A DNA stretch of 64,000 bases. Source: Pteria penguin (Eukaryota > Mollusca > Bivalvia > Pterioida > Pteriidae). Positions 24,763 through 37,226 of this stretch are shown in pieces; position 1 is the stretch's first letter; each line of letters starts with the position of its first letter. Location of the stretch: NCBI GenBank assembly GCA_035048485.1, contig CM068586.1:27298349-27362348 (forward strand). Direction: 5' to 3'. The notes below the pieces were generated by a model. That model saw only the letters and a program-made list of their open reading frames with translations, was not told the origin of the DNA and did no database searches. The position numbers were made by a program, and so were the translations under genes.

Positions 24763-25189
24763 CTTATTTTGTGAAAACAAGTATGATATATAAGAAAAAA
24801 TCGTACTTATATATTATAAAAGGAAGATATTACGCCTGTTATTCTTATTATTTGTTGAAAATACATGCCAGTTTTTAATGAAGTCTTCGTTTGAAAATAC
24901 ATATATTCATAAAAAGTCACATATAAATTACAAATAAAGCAACCATTTTTCGATGTATATAACTTAGTTAAATAAATAACATAAAATTTTATAGTTGACT
25001 ATTTACATTTTTCAAAAATAAAATGACATTATTTGATCTTTGTGTTTTGTAAATGAATATATCTTGATAGTGGTGTACACGTGATACTTAATTTATGTAA
25101 TTGTTACTAAAGAGCTTATCTATTTTTCGGAATAAATAAGTGTCATTATTGTCTCCGTGCATTTGATTTCCGGTGTCATATAGTAGGTC

Positions 25190-25535
25190 TTCCTACATAG
25201 TAGGCCTTCCCCACGAAAGACTAGCCATATAGTAGTTCTTCCACCTGGGGAAAAACTGACTATATAGTAGCTCTAGATCTTCGCCCATATAGGAGGTCAG
25301 ACTAGCTATATAGTACCTCTTCCCCCTCAAAGAAGATAGGTTATATAGTAGCTCTAGATCTTCACCCATATAGGAGGTCAGACTAGCTATATAGTACCTC
25401 TTCCCTCTCAAAAAAGATAGGTTATATAGTAGCTCTAGATCTTCACCCATATAGGAGGTCAGACCAGCTATATAGTACCTCTTCCCCCTTAAGGAAAATA
25501 GGTTATATAGTAGCTCTTCCCTCTTTTCAAGTTCT
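25190..25535. repeat. 81-bp tandem satellite
   Basis: The phrase CTCTAGATCTTC recurs at 25271, 25352 and 25433 (period 81 bp). Each unit contains CATATAGGAGGTCAGAC, CTATATAGTACCTCTTCC and GATAGGTTATATAGTAG. A diverged continuation reaches ~25640. Related words (CTATATAGCAGGATTTCCCC) reappear at 27690-27750. Because 81 is divisible by three, a minus-strand frame stays open for 158 codons; I regard that as a by-product of the period. Confidence 0.85.
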
Positions 25536-26269
25536 TGCAGACAAGCTAGACAGTAGCTTTTCTTATGACATGGCTGTTGGGGTGGGATGGGGTGATCATA
25601 TATTAGCGGTTCTCCCATATATACATGTAATGTTTCCCTGAGGACTATATTATGTAGTGGTCTACACATCCTACCTAACGTCGTATACTGTCGTATGTAG
25701 TTCTTACATGAGGCGACGCAGTGCTATGAACAGGGACGTATATATCTAAATACTTATATATCTTAGTAATATACGTCCGTGAAATAAATTACCGATATTT
25801 TTTTCATTTAAAGATTTTAAACAAAAGACATCAATAATGCAATTGTGCGTAAGTCTGTCTAAAGCGCAGTATAAGTACTTATTTGGTATATTCTCGAAGT
25901 CGGCCTGATATCACACTAAGATCTAAATGAAGATAATCCCCGAAACTTTCCGAGGATGACCTGCAGGATAAACTCGGTGTTTATCATAGACCGTAGTGCA
26001 ACTTTGCTGAACTATATTTTGATCACAAATGCTAAATGAGTCTTAAAACTTTTGCAATTCATTGAGGAATCTCACGACGATTGACTCTCTTTCCTTCTTC
26101 GAATTTTATATGACCGCAGTTTGCAAAAACAAGATTTCAAAATATCGGATTCTTCGTAGACAGCGATAATAAATCCCGAGACTTATCCCTCAACAAATAT
26201 TATGCAAATTAGGTCATGTGACCAGTCCGACTTCAAGAATCACAAAATTAATTGTTGATATAATAAAAT

Positions 26270-26760
26270 CAGATTGCTGATATCGTAAAATCAGATTGTT
26301 GATCATAAGGTACTGAATATCTTATTGCATCACAAACTTGATTTATATGATATCATAGCATGATTTATATGATATCATATTATGATTTTCGGATATCACG
26401 CATACTTTTATATATCACTAAAATTCAATTTTATAAAATAATAAAATACTCATTATTATACGATATTTCGAATTGGATTTTTAATATTAAGTTTTTAATA
26501 TTATGATATAATTAATTGAATACACTATCATAATATTAATAGTATGATATAATATTTAATTATATCATGTAATTAGTAACGTTTTCTAAAGATATCACAA
26601 AATCCATTTTATGACACCACTCGAATATGTGATGTCATAAAATTAAGTAATGACATCATAAATTTGATTTTGTGATATCATTAATGGTGTTACGATATCA
26701 TAAATTATCATCTGATATTACAATAATTACATTAATTGACATATCAATAATTACGTTTGT
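26270..26760. repeat. Region of reiterated GATATCA/TGATATC words
   Basis: About 500 bp is built from short, partly palindromic words such as GATATCAT, TGATATCGTAAAATCA and TATGATAT. There is no fixed period. It is likely an old degenerate satellite or foldback sequence. No gene. Confidence 0.55.
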
Positions 26761-26837
26761 GAAACCATGGAATACTTAATAATTAGTAAAATGGCCTCTT
26801 CAAAACTTCAAAGGTATAAGGACTTCTCTTATCAATC

Positions 26838-27115
26838 CATGAGTCTGTTTTGCTCAGTTGGTAAACCTAAGACGCTAGACTCACAACCGAGAGGTCGCGG
26901 AATCGAGCCCAACCGCATCCACATAGGTATCCTGTGTTTCAAATGATTCATTTTAAACCGAGGCCCCGTGTCACAGTAGGCATGGCACACAAAAGATTCC
27001 CCACTGCCTCAGAAGGATCCGTTGCAAAGAAATACATTTCTGTACATTGTGTTAGGTAGATACCGTCACCATATACGTGAAATTATAGTGTCGTGACGTA
27101 AAACAATAATCAAAC
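26838..27115 (+). mobile_element. tRNA-derived SINE with a central core
   Basis: The tRNA-like head has TTGCTCAGTTGGTAAACC (A box), ACTCACAACCGAGAGGTCGC and GGAATCGAGCCC (B box). The body has CCCCGTGTCACAGTAGGCATGGCACA, also found reversed at 60255-60310. The 3' part ends GTCGTGACGTAAAACAATAATCAAAC, like other mollusc SINE tails. A different SINE family from that at 24591. Confidence 0.72.
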
Positions 27116-27119
27116 ATAT

Positions 27120-28850
27120 CTTAGAAAAAAGATCTGCGTATCTGTTTAACTTATTGTTTCCAGTAATCAAACTACCTCTTACAAAGTTCACAACAGTATC
27201 AAAACGGTATTATTATCTTTTTAAAAGATAGCTCTAAGTGAAAAGAAAACAAAAATGGCAACGCCCATCCTGAAACAACTTTGAACTTTGGTGATTTTGT
27301 AAATCGAGGTTCAACGTAATGAACAGAGTACATTCAGGTTTTTTTTCCCAGCATAGAGTATCGTAATAAAAAAGAGTTGATTTTCATCAGAAAAAAATCT
27401 CGTTTCTTCATACAATGTATATTGCGACAGACGGACAGACATAGGTATGGACACCGCACAATGAGTGATCATAAAAGCTCACTTAAGCTAAAAATGAGGG
27501 AAGAACGGAAAGAGTTTAGAGACTCCAAAATTCATAGCACATAGTACTTTCATTTGCATTTAAAAAGGTGTCATACTAACAAGAATGTAGAATGCTTATA
27601 AATGTATTGATTTTCGAAGAGGGGGAATATCTACTGCGGAAAGAAGAACTACTAAATGAGTGGGGGGAATGCTGCTATAAAGAGGGGTAGCCTGTCTATA
27701 TAGCAGGATTTCCCCGGGGGAGAGCTGGCTATATAGCCACTCTTCCGGCGGACAAGCTACTATACAACTGATGATGTGAAGTAGAGTCTTTACCCAACGC
27801 CATAAGTTAAAAATAACTTTATATAATTTTTCTAAACCCCCAGTAGCTCCGCTTCAACCCCAGTTTTGTATTTAAATTGAGTATTTTCACAATATTAAGA
27901 CATGAATAATGAACATGAAGCATGAGGATAAATAATTATTCTTTTTATGATTTATGATTTTTATTACTAAATTAATTTTGGTGTCTTGCCTCCAGATTTT
28001 GTCAACATGAAATTGAAACACGGAATTTCTCAGAGTTCCAAATTTTAAGTTAAATTTGACCTTGAGCAAAGTCTAAGGTCTCCTATCCAAAGGTCAAGTT
28101 CACGATCAACAGGTAGTCAAAACTAGGGTCAGGCCCAGACTTATTGGATCTAGATAATATTAGTGAATACATTTTCGTTATCTATGACCTAAGAGTGTCA
28201 TGGTCTTGAAAAAAAGTCACTACTTTCAGGTCAAGTTCATTTTACAGATTTAGTTGTAATTTGTCGTCCAGGCCATAATTTACTGCCTAGCCAGAACTGA
28301 ATAATATTTGATATGATACAGATTACCAACAAATATACAAAGACACAGATTAAAAAATCAAGATACACACAGGCAGTAAAAATTTGTGTGCAGCCCATAA
28401 CTTTTTAACAACTATCTTTGTATAATTTTTCAAGTGTTGTCCTTGACCACTGGATATCATGGCCTTGAAATAAGCTCTAAAGGTCATACTAAACATGTCA
28501 TCACTCGGATCTGCCTTTGATTAGTTATCAACCACATTGCCATACTTGTATAAAGGAAACATAAAAAGGTATTGCTATAACTAATTGAGTGTTTAAATGT
28601 TACTGTATGTTATCTTCTATCATTCTAGTGTATGAATATAGTCCTTCTCAAGTATATGACTCACATTGACATTCTGGCAACATGTCAAAGGTCAAGGTCA
28701 TTCTGATTGCAACAGAGACTATGTCTTTTCACAGGTTCAACGTTATGGCATGTACATTTTCCCCGCACATTAATATACATGTATTTAGTAGGATTTGATT
28801 GCAATAGGGAAACACAACTTTTTATACATGTGCAGTTTTGTAGCATGTAG
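27120..28850. other. Non-coding stretch with degenerate AGGTCA-type repeats
   Basis: No gene is supported. From 28060 to about 28540 the sequence repeatedly carries 'GGTCAAGTTCA', 'GGTCTTGAAA' and 'GGTCATACT' words and resembles the array at 46975-48025. Part of the 81-bp satellite vocabulary appears at 27690-27750. Confidence 0.4.
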
Positions 28851-28854
28851 AGAT

Positions 28855-30240
28855 GATGGATAAATCCAAAGCACAAGTCCAAAAATCATAAACCAGAGGA
28901 CATACAAAATCAGTGAAAATGAAAAACAAATGGAAAATAACAAAATATGTCTACTTGAAGAGCATATGTGAACCCCTGTGATGGAGTGAGATCAGGTGCC
29001 CGGGGAGAGTGAGCATCTCCTGTTTGCTAGAAACACCCGTCACATATACCCAGTAGAAAGAGTCAGATCGTGTAAATTCCATATGTATTTATATATAGAG
29101 AAGTCGAAGTAGGTAACCTTCTAGTATAGAAGGTGTCAAATCTGTGTAAAGTGATCGGAATCGGTCTCAGTCCAGAATATCATTTAAAAGTCTGGATAAT
29201 GAGATATCATATGGAGTAATAAGAGTCTCGTAACGACCATAGAATTTGCTCAGTGACGTTGCTAGTCTAGCACATATATAACCCTGGTTGAGCAGCTTAA
29301 CTGAAAGTCGCCTAGCCCTCAGAACAAAGTCACTGTAATTTGAACATGCTCTGGAATAACGTATTAACTGAGATATGAATACGCCGTATGCGGGCGATGA
29401 TGGAATGTTGCTACTTATGAAAGGAAAGTTTGTGATAGCGAAATTGAAATCGTCATGTTTGTCATAGAGTGAGGTGTTCAATTGACCATTAATGTCGAAA
29501 GACAACATAATATCTAAATACGAAGTAGAATTACTACTTTCTGTGGTTTCTTTGACCTCAAGTTCACTTGGATAGATGATGCTAAGGTAATCCGCGAATG
29601 AAGGATTATTAATTGAAAGCAAGTCATCTATATATCTGTAAGTAAAATTGAAGCCAAGAGCCAATTGTTTTTTTCCTTGCGAAAGCAAAGACTGAATGAA
29701 TTCAGCTTGGTATGAGTAAAGGAATATGTCAGCCAGAAGCGGAGCACAGTTAGTGCCCATTGGAATGCCGACAATTTGTTGAAAAACCTTACCTCCAAAC
29801 ACCACAAAAATGTTATCGATAAGAAAGTTCAACATCTGGATGACAGCTGTTTCAGAGTATTTATTTTTGGAATCAGAATTTTCCCTAACAAAGTAAGTTT
29901 TATCGTGGCCTATTACTATATATTTGAATTTGCGGTTTCCGTTTTTACTAGTAAATGCATTTTGAATAATTTTCGCTAATCTGTCTTTTAATTTCTGATG
30001 AGGGATCGTTGTGTAAAGAGTCGAAAAGTCAAAAGACTTGATAGAGTGAATTTTGGTAAAACTTTTTGACTTTAGATTTTCTAACAACTCTTTTGAATTT
30101 TTAAGGATCCACATTTGATTAATTCCACTTCTGGAATATACTGTTTCGCAATATCTATGAAGGCCAGATTTAATTTCTGATAATATTTTTGTGAGTAGCA
30201 TCGATACAGATTTTGTGGAACACTTCGAGGAGCATGTACA
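28855..30240 (-). mobile_element. 5'-truncated Penelope-like element with open RT fragment
   Basis: The minus strand contains the 3' half of the same PLE as at 32413-35600. It runs from the RT region starting Lys-Cys-Ser-Thr-Lys-Ser at ~30240, through the stop near 29167, to the conserved terminal repeat (28860-29160). The RT palm motifs are visible: Phe-Asp-Phe-Ser-Thr-Leu-Tyr (motif A), Gly-Ile-Pro-Met-Gly-Thr-Asn-Cys-Ala-Pro (B) and Tyr-Ile-Asp-Asp (C). The 360-codon frame is uninterrupted, unlike the longer copy. The short phrase GCATGTACATTTTCCC...CACATTAATATA flanks it at 28747-28779 and 30232-30258, which may be a target-site duplication. Confidence 0.8.
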
Positions 30241-30357
30241 TTTTCCCACACATTAATATATGTCAGATGGTTGTTGGCTGTGTGTTGATTTGAGTGTTAG
30301 ATTAGCAGATTTCATAATGACTAATAGTTAGTGGATGGACAGCACTATTCACGAATC

Positions 30358-30385
30358 GAAAAAAAAAAAACAACCACCCCCCCCC

Positions 30386-30417
<32 letters not shown>

Positions 30418-30465
30418 AAAACAAAAAACAAAAAACAAAAAAAAAAAAAAAAAAAAACCAAAAAG
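30358..30465. repeat. A-rich simple sequence
   Basis: About 100 bp of nearly pure A with short C runs. It lies just beyond the truncated PLE. Assembly errors are likely in such a tract. Confidence 0.85.
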
Positions 30466-30884
30466 AAAACAGCAGTGACTCTGTAATTCAAAAATTAATG
30501 AATCCAAGGGCTTACAAACTCAGGAAAAAGGGATAAAAACAGAACATTAAGTTTTGAACAATCAACGCTGTTTATTTTCTGAGTATATTTAAACTTAAAT
30601 TGTAACACATTATTGTGTAGCTGAAATATATATATCAGTCCTATTTTTACACCAGTATATACACACAAAATAAACAAATAAAGAAATAATATGAACTTTA
30701 ATCGATTAAATGATAAATGCTAGAAATTTTCAATAGTTATGTTTAAAAAAATTAAATAACTGCATCGATTCAAAACGATATAAATATTATTATTATATAT
30801 ATCTTTATGAAATGATAACATTTGGACAAGCATTTGAATTATGTAAAGCTAATCATTTTGTAATATACTTGGGCTATATTTTTG

Positions 30885-32400
30885 GGCTATACAAAATAAG
30901 GGGGGTCCATAAACGTTTCCGTAGTTTGTAGAATACACTCTGTCCATTAATTCTAATATTATTATGCTTCCATAGTGAACTTTCATCTACATTATATATA
31001 TTGAGAATTTGATTATTCTGTTTATCTAGCATTTCTATCCAATGTTTAAAAATATCTTTCCAAAATTAAATTTTTTTTTTTCTGAATTAATTCTGTGAGA
31101 TATTGCTCTCCACATTGCAACAGAAATTTAATATTAACATTTAGTAACATCAGATTTTGCCAGATACCTTCTGTGTTTAAAATTCTTCTAATCCACGTTG
31201 TCTTCAATGCCATTATATGCTTATAGGTCGATCATATTCAATCCTTTCTTATCTATATCTTTTACAATTATATCTCTTTTAACTTTATCGGGGTTTTTTT
31301 GTTTTTGTTTTTGTTTTTTTTTTATTTCCAAAGAAAATTAAAAAGACAGGTATTCAAATTCTCCAATAGGTTACTGTAAAGATTTGGTATAAATGAAATA
31401 AATAAATGATTAAACTGAGATATTAAAAGTGATTTGATAAATAGACATACGTCCTATTACTGATACGTTCCTTTTATCCCATTTTTTCAAAATGTTTTGC
31501 ATCTTCATCATTTTCTTCTTGTAATTTAATTCATATATATAATTCAAGTTTACATCAAAATCTATTCCTAAAAGAGTAAAATTTGATTTCCCCCTTTTTA
31601 AGCCCCAATGTTTACAAAGTTTCTCATTACTATATGATTTACTACTTATCCATATAACTTGTGTTTTATCATATTTAACTTTTAGCCCAGATAATTTTTC
31701 AAACCATTTGAACAATTTGAGTGAAGTATTGAGTGATTCTTCTGAACCATCTGAGAGAGGAGAGGTATCATCTGTATATTGTGAAATTTTATATTCTAAT
31801 CTATTGACAGTAAGTCCTCTAACTCTTGGTTTATTTCTTACTTTATGGACAAAATTTCTGCACATAAAATAAAAAGATTAGGTGAAAAAGGATCGCCTTG
31901 TGTACATCCTCTTTGTAAAGAAAAATTCTCAGATGAGTTTCCTGCTTGATTCACTCTTGATTTAATATTTCTATATAATACATTAATCCAGTTTTGGAAA
32001 GATTCACTAAAATTAAAGAATTTTAAAACTACTTTTAAAAATTTCTAAGATACAGAGTCGATGGCTTTCGTAAAATCAATAAATAAAAGTAAACCTTGAA
32101 TGTTTTTATCTTCTGTATATTGAAGAATATCAAGAATATCTTGTATTCTCCCCAATATATCTTCCCGCAATGAAACCTGATTGTTCTTTACTAATTAATT
32201 TATCAAAGTAAGGTTTAATTCTATTGGATTTTACCCCAGAACCAATTTTGTACACAATATACAATAGTGTTATTGGACGCCAGTATTTTAAAATATTGTC
32301 GTTGTTTATTATCCTTTGGTAAACAAGTTATAATCCCTTCCTTCTGAGTAACAGATATTTCTCCAACTTTATAACCAAAGTTAAGGGATCTTACCACAAA
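30885..32400 (-). mobile_element. LINE, 3' half (RT and C-terminus), disrupted
   Basis: The minus-strand translation gives, in order, Ser-Val-Thr-Gln-Lys-Glu-Gly-Ile-Ile-Thr-Cys (start of RT), Phe-Ile-Asp-Phe-Thr-Lys-Ala-Ile-Asp-Ser (motif A), Gln-Tyr-Thr-Asp-Asp-Thr (motif C; the usual Tyr-Ala-Asp-Asp is changed) and Lys-Trp-Asp-Lys-Arg-Asn-Val-Ser (thumb/C-terminal motif). The longest open part is 31410-31865. Stops and frameshifts elsewhere mark it as dead. The 5' half of the same LINE continues at 35615-37010 beyond an inserted PLE. A 3' remnant of the same family may precede the SINE at 24591. Confidence 0.75.
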
Positions 32401-32412
32401 TATACCTATCTT

Positions 32413-32690
32413 TTACACAGATTTGACACCTTCTATACTAGAAGGTTACCTACTTTGACTTCTCCATATATAAATACATATGGAATTTACACGATTTGAC
32501 TCTTTCTACTGGGTATATGTGACGGGTGTTGCTAGCAAGCAGGAGATGCTCACTCTCCCCGGGCACCTGATCTCACTCCATCATAGGGGTTCACATACGC
32601 TCTTCAAGTAGAGATATTTTGTTATTTTCCACTTGGTTTTCATTTTCACTGATTTTGTATGTCCTCTGATTTCATGAAACCAATTACTCT
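32413..32690 (+). repeat. Left terminal repeat of the inserted PLE
   Basis: About 270 bp starting ACACAGATTTGACACC and ending in TTTTGTATGTCCTC. It is repeated directly at 35184-35450 with few differences, and again in reverse orientation at 28870-29160. It contains the conserved foldable terminal motif (32521-32578). The reverse transcriptase frame lies between the two direct copies, as expected for PLE pseudo-LTRs. Confidence 0.85.
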
Positions 32691-32728
32691 ATCGCCACTT
32701 CAACCAGCCTGACCACTCTATTCTCTCA

Positions 32729-35166
32729 ATGAAAATTAGAATTATAGAAAAAATATATCACCCCACAAACAATGCCAATTTGAGCACTCCTTTTCGTCCG
32801 AAAAGAGAAGAATACTGGATAAGACGTCTCGGCACTGCTTCGCCCTATGGATGCAATGACAATATTAGTAGTATTGGTAATCTCACTAGTCATGCGTGTC
32901 AATCAGTTAACGTACTCGGTTTATTCAACAAAAGCCAGAGGAGGCATCGAAGTCATGGTAAACGCAAATACAACAAACCTGAAATACGTAATATTTCCTT
33001 TGATGCTCTTTTGCCATTTATAAATAAACCTTTGGGCCTTCATCACATTCGTACAAAACTTCATTCTATTTCACTGAGAAAATTACACGAGTTGTACGTA
33101 TCGTCCAGACACCGTATATTTACTGATATAAGCTCTGCAGAGTATAGACTAGATGGCATTATTATGGACATATCGACTGCTAGACTTTTTCGTCCCGTCA
33201 AGTCAGATATTTCTATGGAAAAATCTAATCGCCCTTTCATCAAAATTAAATTTGCAAATAAAGGCATTGATTATTTAAATTTCGGCCAAATTTTAAATCA
33301 TAAGTCTGTTTTAGAGAAAATACCTCCATATTTCAAAAACAAAGATCCGCCATGTATTTCCTATAGCTACACGCCATCAGTTGCATCCAAAATTTATAAT
33401 TACAAAGGGTTTCTACAGTGTCTTGATCTTGGCAACTCTGCATGCCATTCTCAACCGTGTGCATGTTCCTCATCTAATTTCGTATATTCTCCTTGTGGCC
33501 ATGTCATTACTGGTGATCTCGATATAGTTAAAAACACTAAATTAAGAGAACTTTTACTTAAAGGTCCAAAATACAGAGAACCCAGATCATTCACATGGAG
33601 CCAAAATTTTGAGAATATTATGAACTGCTGCGAGGAATATGCCGCACGATGGGCAAAAAGAGAGGAAGTACAAGTCGACATTCTTTCGGAATGGATAAAA
33701 TGTATTGCAGTACTGCTGAGATCAAAAATTTAAAAATTACAAGGTTCTGTAAACACCAGATTCGAATCTATTTTTAAAGATCCTGATGTTGTCAGAGAAC
33801 TTACCTTCCTCCAAGAACATTATATCATTACACCAGCAGATAAAGCATCTAATAATTATACATTTACTTGTAAGAAATATTACTTTGACAGCCTAGTGAA
33901 AGAATTAGGATTAAATTCAGCTCCAGGAAATTCTACTTATACTCTCACGAACTTTTCGGTTTCGGAAGTACTCGAGAATCATAAATCTGTCCTCAATACG
34001 TTTGGTATTGACTCAAATAAATTGAATTTAGAACTTCCATATTTGTACTGTATTCCAAAAATGCACAAAACTCCGTACAAACAACGCTTTATTGCTGGTT
34101 CCTCGAAGTGTTCCACAAAAGCTGTATCGATGCTACTCACAAAAATATTATCAGAAATTAAATCTGGCCTTCATAGATATTGCGAAACAGTATATTCCAG
34201 AAGTGGAATTAATCAAATGTGGATCCTTAAAAATTCAAAAGAGTTGTTAGAACATCTAAAATCAAAAAGTTTTACTAAAATTCACTCCATCAAGTCTTTT
34301 GACTTTTCGACTCTGTACACAACGATCCCTCATCAGAAATTAAAAGACAGATTAGCGGACATTATTCAAAATGCATTTACTAGTAAAAACGGAAGCCGCA
34401 AATTCAAATATATAGTAATAGGCCACGATAAAACTTACTTTGTTAGGGAAAATTCTGATTCCAAAAATAAATACACTGAAACAGCTGTCAAGCAGATGTT
34501 GAACTTTCTTATCGATAACATTTTTGTGGTGTTTGGAGGTAAGGTTTTTCAACAAATTGTCGGCATTCCAATGGGCACTAACTGTGCTCCGCTTCTGGCT
34601 GACATATTCCTTTATTCATACGAAGCTGAGTTCATTCAGTCTTTGCTTTCGCAAGGAAAAAAAACCAATTGGCTCTTGGCTTCAATTTTACTTACAGATA
34701 TATAGATGACTTGCTTTCAATTAATAATCCTTCATTCGCGAATTACCTTAGCATCATCTATCCAAGTGAACTGGAGGTAAAAGAAACCACAGAAACTAGT
34801 AATTCTACTTCGTATTTAGATATTATGTTGTTTTTCGACATTAATGGTCAATTGAACACCTCACTCTATGACAAACGTGACGATTTCAATTTCGCTATCA
34901 CAAACTTTCCTTTCATAAGTAGCAACATTCCATCATCGCCCGCATACGGCGTATTCATATCTCAGTTAATACGTTATTCCAGAGCAATTTCAAATTACAA
35001 TGACTTTGTTCTGAGGGCTAGGCGACTTTCAGTTAAGCTGCTCAACCAGGGTTATATATGTGCTAGACTAGCATCGTCACTGAGGAAGTTCTACGGTCGT
35101 TACGAGACTCTTATTACTCCATATGATATCTCGTTATCCAGACTTTTAAATGATATTCTGGACTGA
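32729..35166 (+). pseudogene. Penelope-like RT with N-terminal GIY-YIG remnant (Naiad/Chlamys-like order)
   Basis: The frame begins with the tail of a GIY-YIG-type nuclease: Ile-Ile-Glu-Lys-Ile-Tyr, then Arg-Glu-Glu-Tyr-Trp-Ile-Arg-Arg-Leu-Gly-Thr and Pro-Tyr-Gly-Cys-Asn-Asp. A linker follows with Cys-x-Cys clusters and Gly-His-Val-Ile-Thr-Gly-Asp-Leu. The RT has Phe-Asp-Phe-Ser-Thr-Leu-Tyr (A), Gly-Ile-Pro-Met-Gly-Thr-Asn (B) and Tyr-Ile-Asp-Asp (C). The nuclease before the RT is the reverse of canonical Penelope elements and fits the permuted Naiad/Chlamys group. It is broken by an in-frame TAA at 33731 and by a 2-base insertion in an A run near 34660, where the second half shifts frame. 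The N-terminal half of the nuclease, including Gly-Ile-Tyr, is missing. Confidence 0.8.
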
Positions 35167-35183
35167 GACCGATTCCGATCACT

Positions 35184-35600
35184 TTACACAGATTTGACAC
35201 CTTCTATACTAGAAGGTTACCTACTTCGACTTCTCCATATATAAATACATATGGAATTAACACGATTTGACCTTTTCTACGGGGTATATGTGACGGGTGT
35301 TGCTAGCAAGCAGGAGATGCTCACTCTCCCCGGGCACCTGATCTCACTCCATCACAGGGGTTCACATATGCTCTTCAAGTAGACATATTTTGTTATTTTC
35401 CATTTGTTTTTCATTTTCACTGATTTTGTATGTCCTATGGTTTCATGATTTTTGGACTTGTGGTTTGGATTTATCCATCATCTTTACATTCATGATTTTT
35501 CGACTTATGGTTTGGATTTATCCATCATCTTTACATTACTCCAAAACATTTTGAAAAATTCTATCGTTTATCCGTCTGATCCGAGACTTTTGTCATTTTT
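35184..35600 (+). repeat. Right terminal repeat of the inserted PLE and a 47-bp duplication
   Basis: 35184-35450 is the direct copy of the left terminal repeat. It is followed by two tandem copies (35442-35536) of a unit beginning CATGATTTTT and ending ATCATCTTTACATT. The inserted element ends shortly before 35615, where the interrupted LINE resumes. Confidence 0.8.
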
Positions 35601-35614
35601 CATATGTTTCAAAA

Positions 35615-37010
35615 CTATACTTGTTCTTGTATATTAATATGTCCTTCTAGTTCATTTGATTCTTTGTTTGAAAGTCTAGGAACAGCTACTCCTTCAAACT
35701 CTTTTATAAGATCTATGTTTTCAACAAATATATTATTTCTTTTTGAATAAAATTCTTCATAAAAGTTTTTAGTTTCCATAAGAATTTCTGTTTGGTTAGT
35801 CATATTTTTACCATTCTGTTCTATTCTATGTATTATTTTACCAATAAAATTCCTCGACTCTAAATCTAAGAAATATTTTATTGGTTTTTCATCTTTTGTT
35901 ATCCATTTAGCCCGTGAACGCACAATGTTTCCCTTAATTTTTCTTTTAGAATATTTTCTAATTGTGATTTTTTATCATCCAATTCTATAGTATTATTTGT
36001 ATGAGTTGCCTCTTCTTACTCTTTTATTTGTAATATTGAGGAATTGTCTTTTTCCAACTCTATTTTTTTGATAACTCGAATATGAAATAGTTTTGCCTCG
36101 AATTTCCATTAAAAGAGTTTCTAGAGACAACTGATCATTAATGGCGAATTGCAATAATTCCTTATCGATATTGTGGATATTTTCAAAATTACATATAGGT
36201 AAAGCATACCGCTCTATCATTTTCATTATTGTTTCCATTTACTATTTTAATGTATTCTTTGTCATATAAGAGTGAATTATTTAATTTCCAAAGTCCTTTA
36301 CCTCTTTGGAATTGATGAAACTAAACTCTATTTTCAGTCTCACAATTGAATGATCTGATCTATATCCTTGTTCAAGCACACAGTCTTTTATACTTGTCAA
36401 GAGATTTTCAGTAATCAAGAAGAAATCCAGTCGTGACTATTTTACGGGTTCGTTTTCCTCCAGTTAACTACGCGTATTTTTCGCGATAAAGATCAACAAG
36501 TCCAATTTCTTCTTTTATTTCTAAAATTTTGTGTCTTGCTCTTGGATTATTTGTATTATAATTAAAATGTTCTAAATCGGGATCTTGTACCTAGTTGAAG
36601 TCTCTACACTTGATGATATTATATTCCTTATCTTCAATTCTATTTATAAGATTTTCATAAAATTCTGGAAGATCATCATTTGGTTCATATATACATTATG
36701 TATTACATGAACATTTCTATTATCAATTGATATATTGATTATTATATAATTCCCATTAACGGCATGTGGAACTTTATTTATAATATATTCAAAATTATTA
36801 CTGAATAGATACTGCTCTTGAATTAGATGTATGGGAACCAAATAGGCATTCAAATCCCCATTCATTCCTGATATTATTTTCAAGAGTTTTGGTAAAATGG
36901 GTGTTTTGAGGACAATATATATTTGCTTTAAATTTCCTTACATAATTTAATTCATCTTTCTCTTTTCATAACTACCCAGTTCTTGACAATTAACAGTAAT
37001 TATCAACCAT
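35615..37010 (-). mobile_element. LINE, 5' half (APE endonuclease and linker), disrupted
   Basis: On the minus strand the sequence begins near Val-Asn-Cys-Gln-Glu-Leu-Gly (start of an APE-type endonuclease, ~37000). It runs through broken endonuclease blocks (36240-36900) to Arg-Ser-Arg-Ala-Lys-Trp-Ile and Glu-Lys-Pro-Ile-Lys-Tyr-Phe-Leu-Asp-Leu-Glu, the standard linker before the RT in LINEs. The RT part continues at 32400 and below, so the PLE at 32413-35600 split this element. About 40 RT residues between the halves are missing. Confidence 0.75.
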
Positions 37011-37182
37011 TATCTATAGATTTATCAGATATTGGCAATACAAATTGCAGCATGACAGGTACACACTTGAAGAATATATAAACATTATATATACAAATAA
37101 GGATAAAGATAATGTCCAACGTAAAGAAATTAAATATTCAAAAAATAAGAACATTGTCTTCAAAGCTTAACATGTTTTATTC

Positions 37183-37226
37183 CATTACTACACGTGTTTC
37201 GGCATTATGAGCCTCTTCAGGTAATG
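37183..37226 (-). ncRNA. Hammerhead ribozyme, array copy A
   Basis: The minus-strand RNA has the core CUGAAGA, then GGC-loop-GCC (stem II), GAA, ACAC/GUGU (stem III, no loop), A (cleavage position) and GUAAUG pairing with CAUUAC before the core (stem I). This is the type I hammerhead layout with a tiny stem III that is typical of Penelope-like elements. It lies just downstream of the nuclease gene. Confidence 0.82.

Noticed and set aside
25193..25669. Minus-strand 158-codon protein
   Set aside because: It exists because the 81-bp satellite unit is a multiple of three; no start context, introns or conserved domain.
29000..35350. Hammerhead ribozyme in the terminal repeats of the Naiad-like PLE
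   Set aside because: No CUGANGA...GAAA core is present there; only the foldable motif described above.
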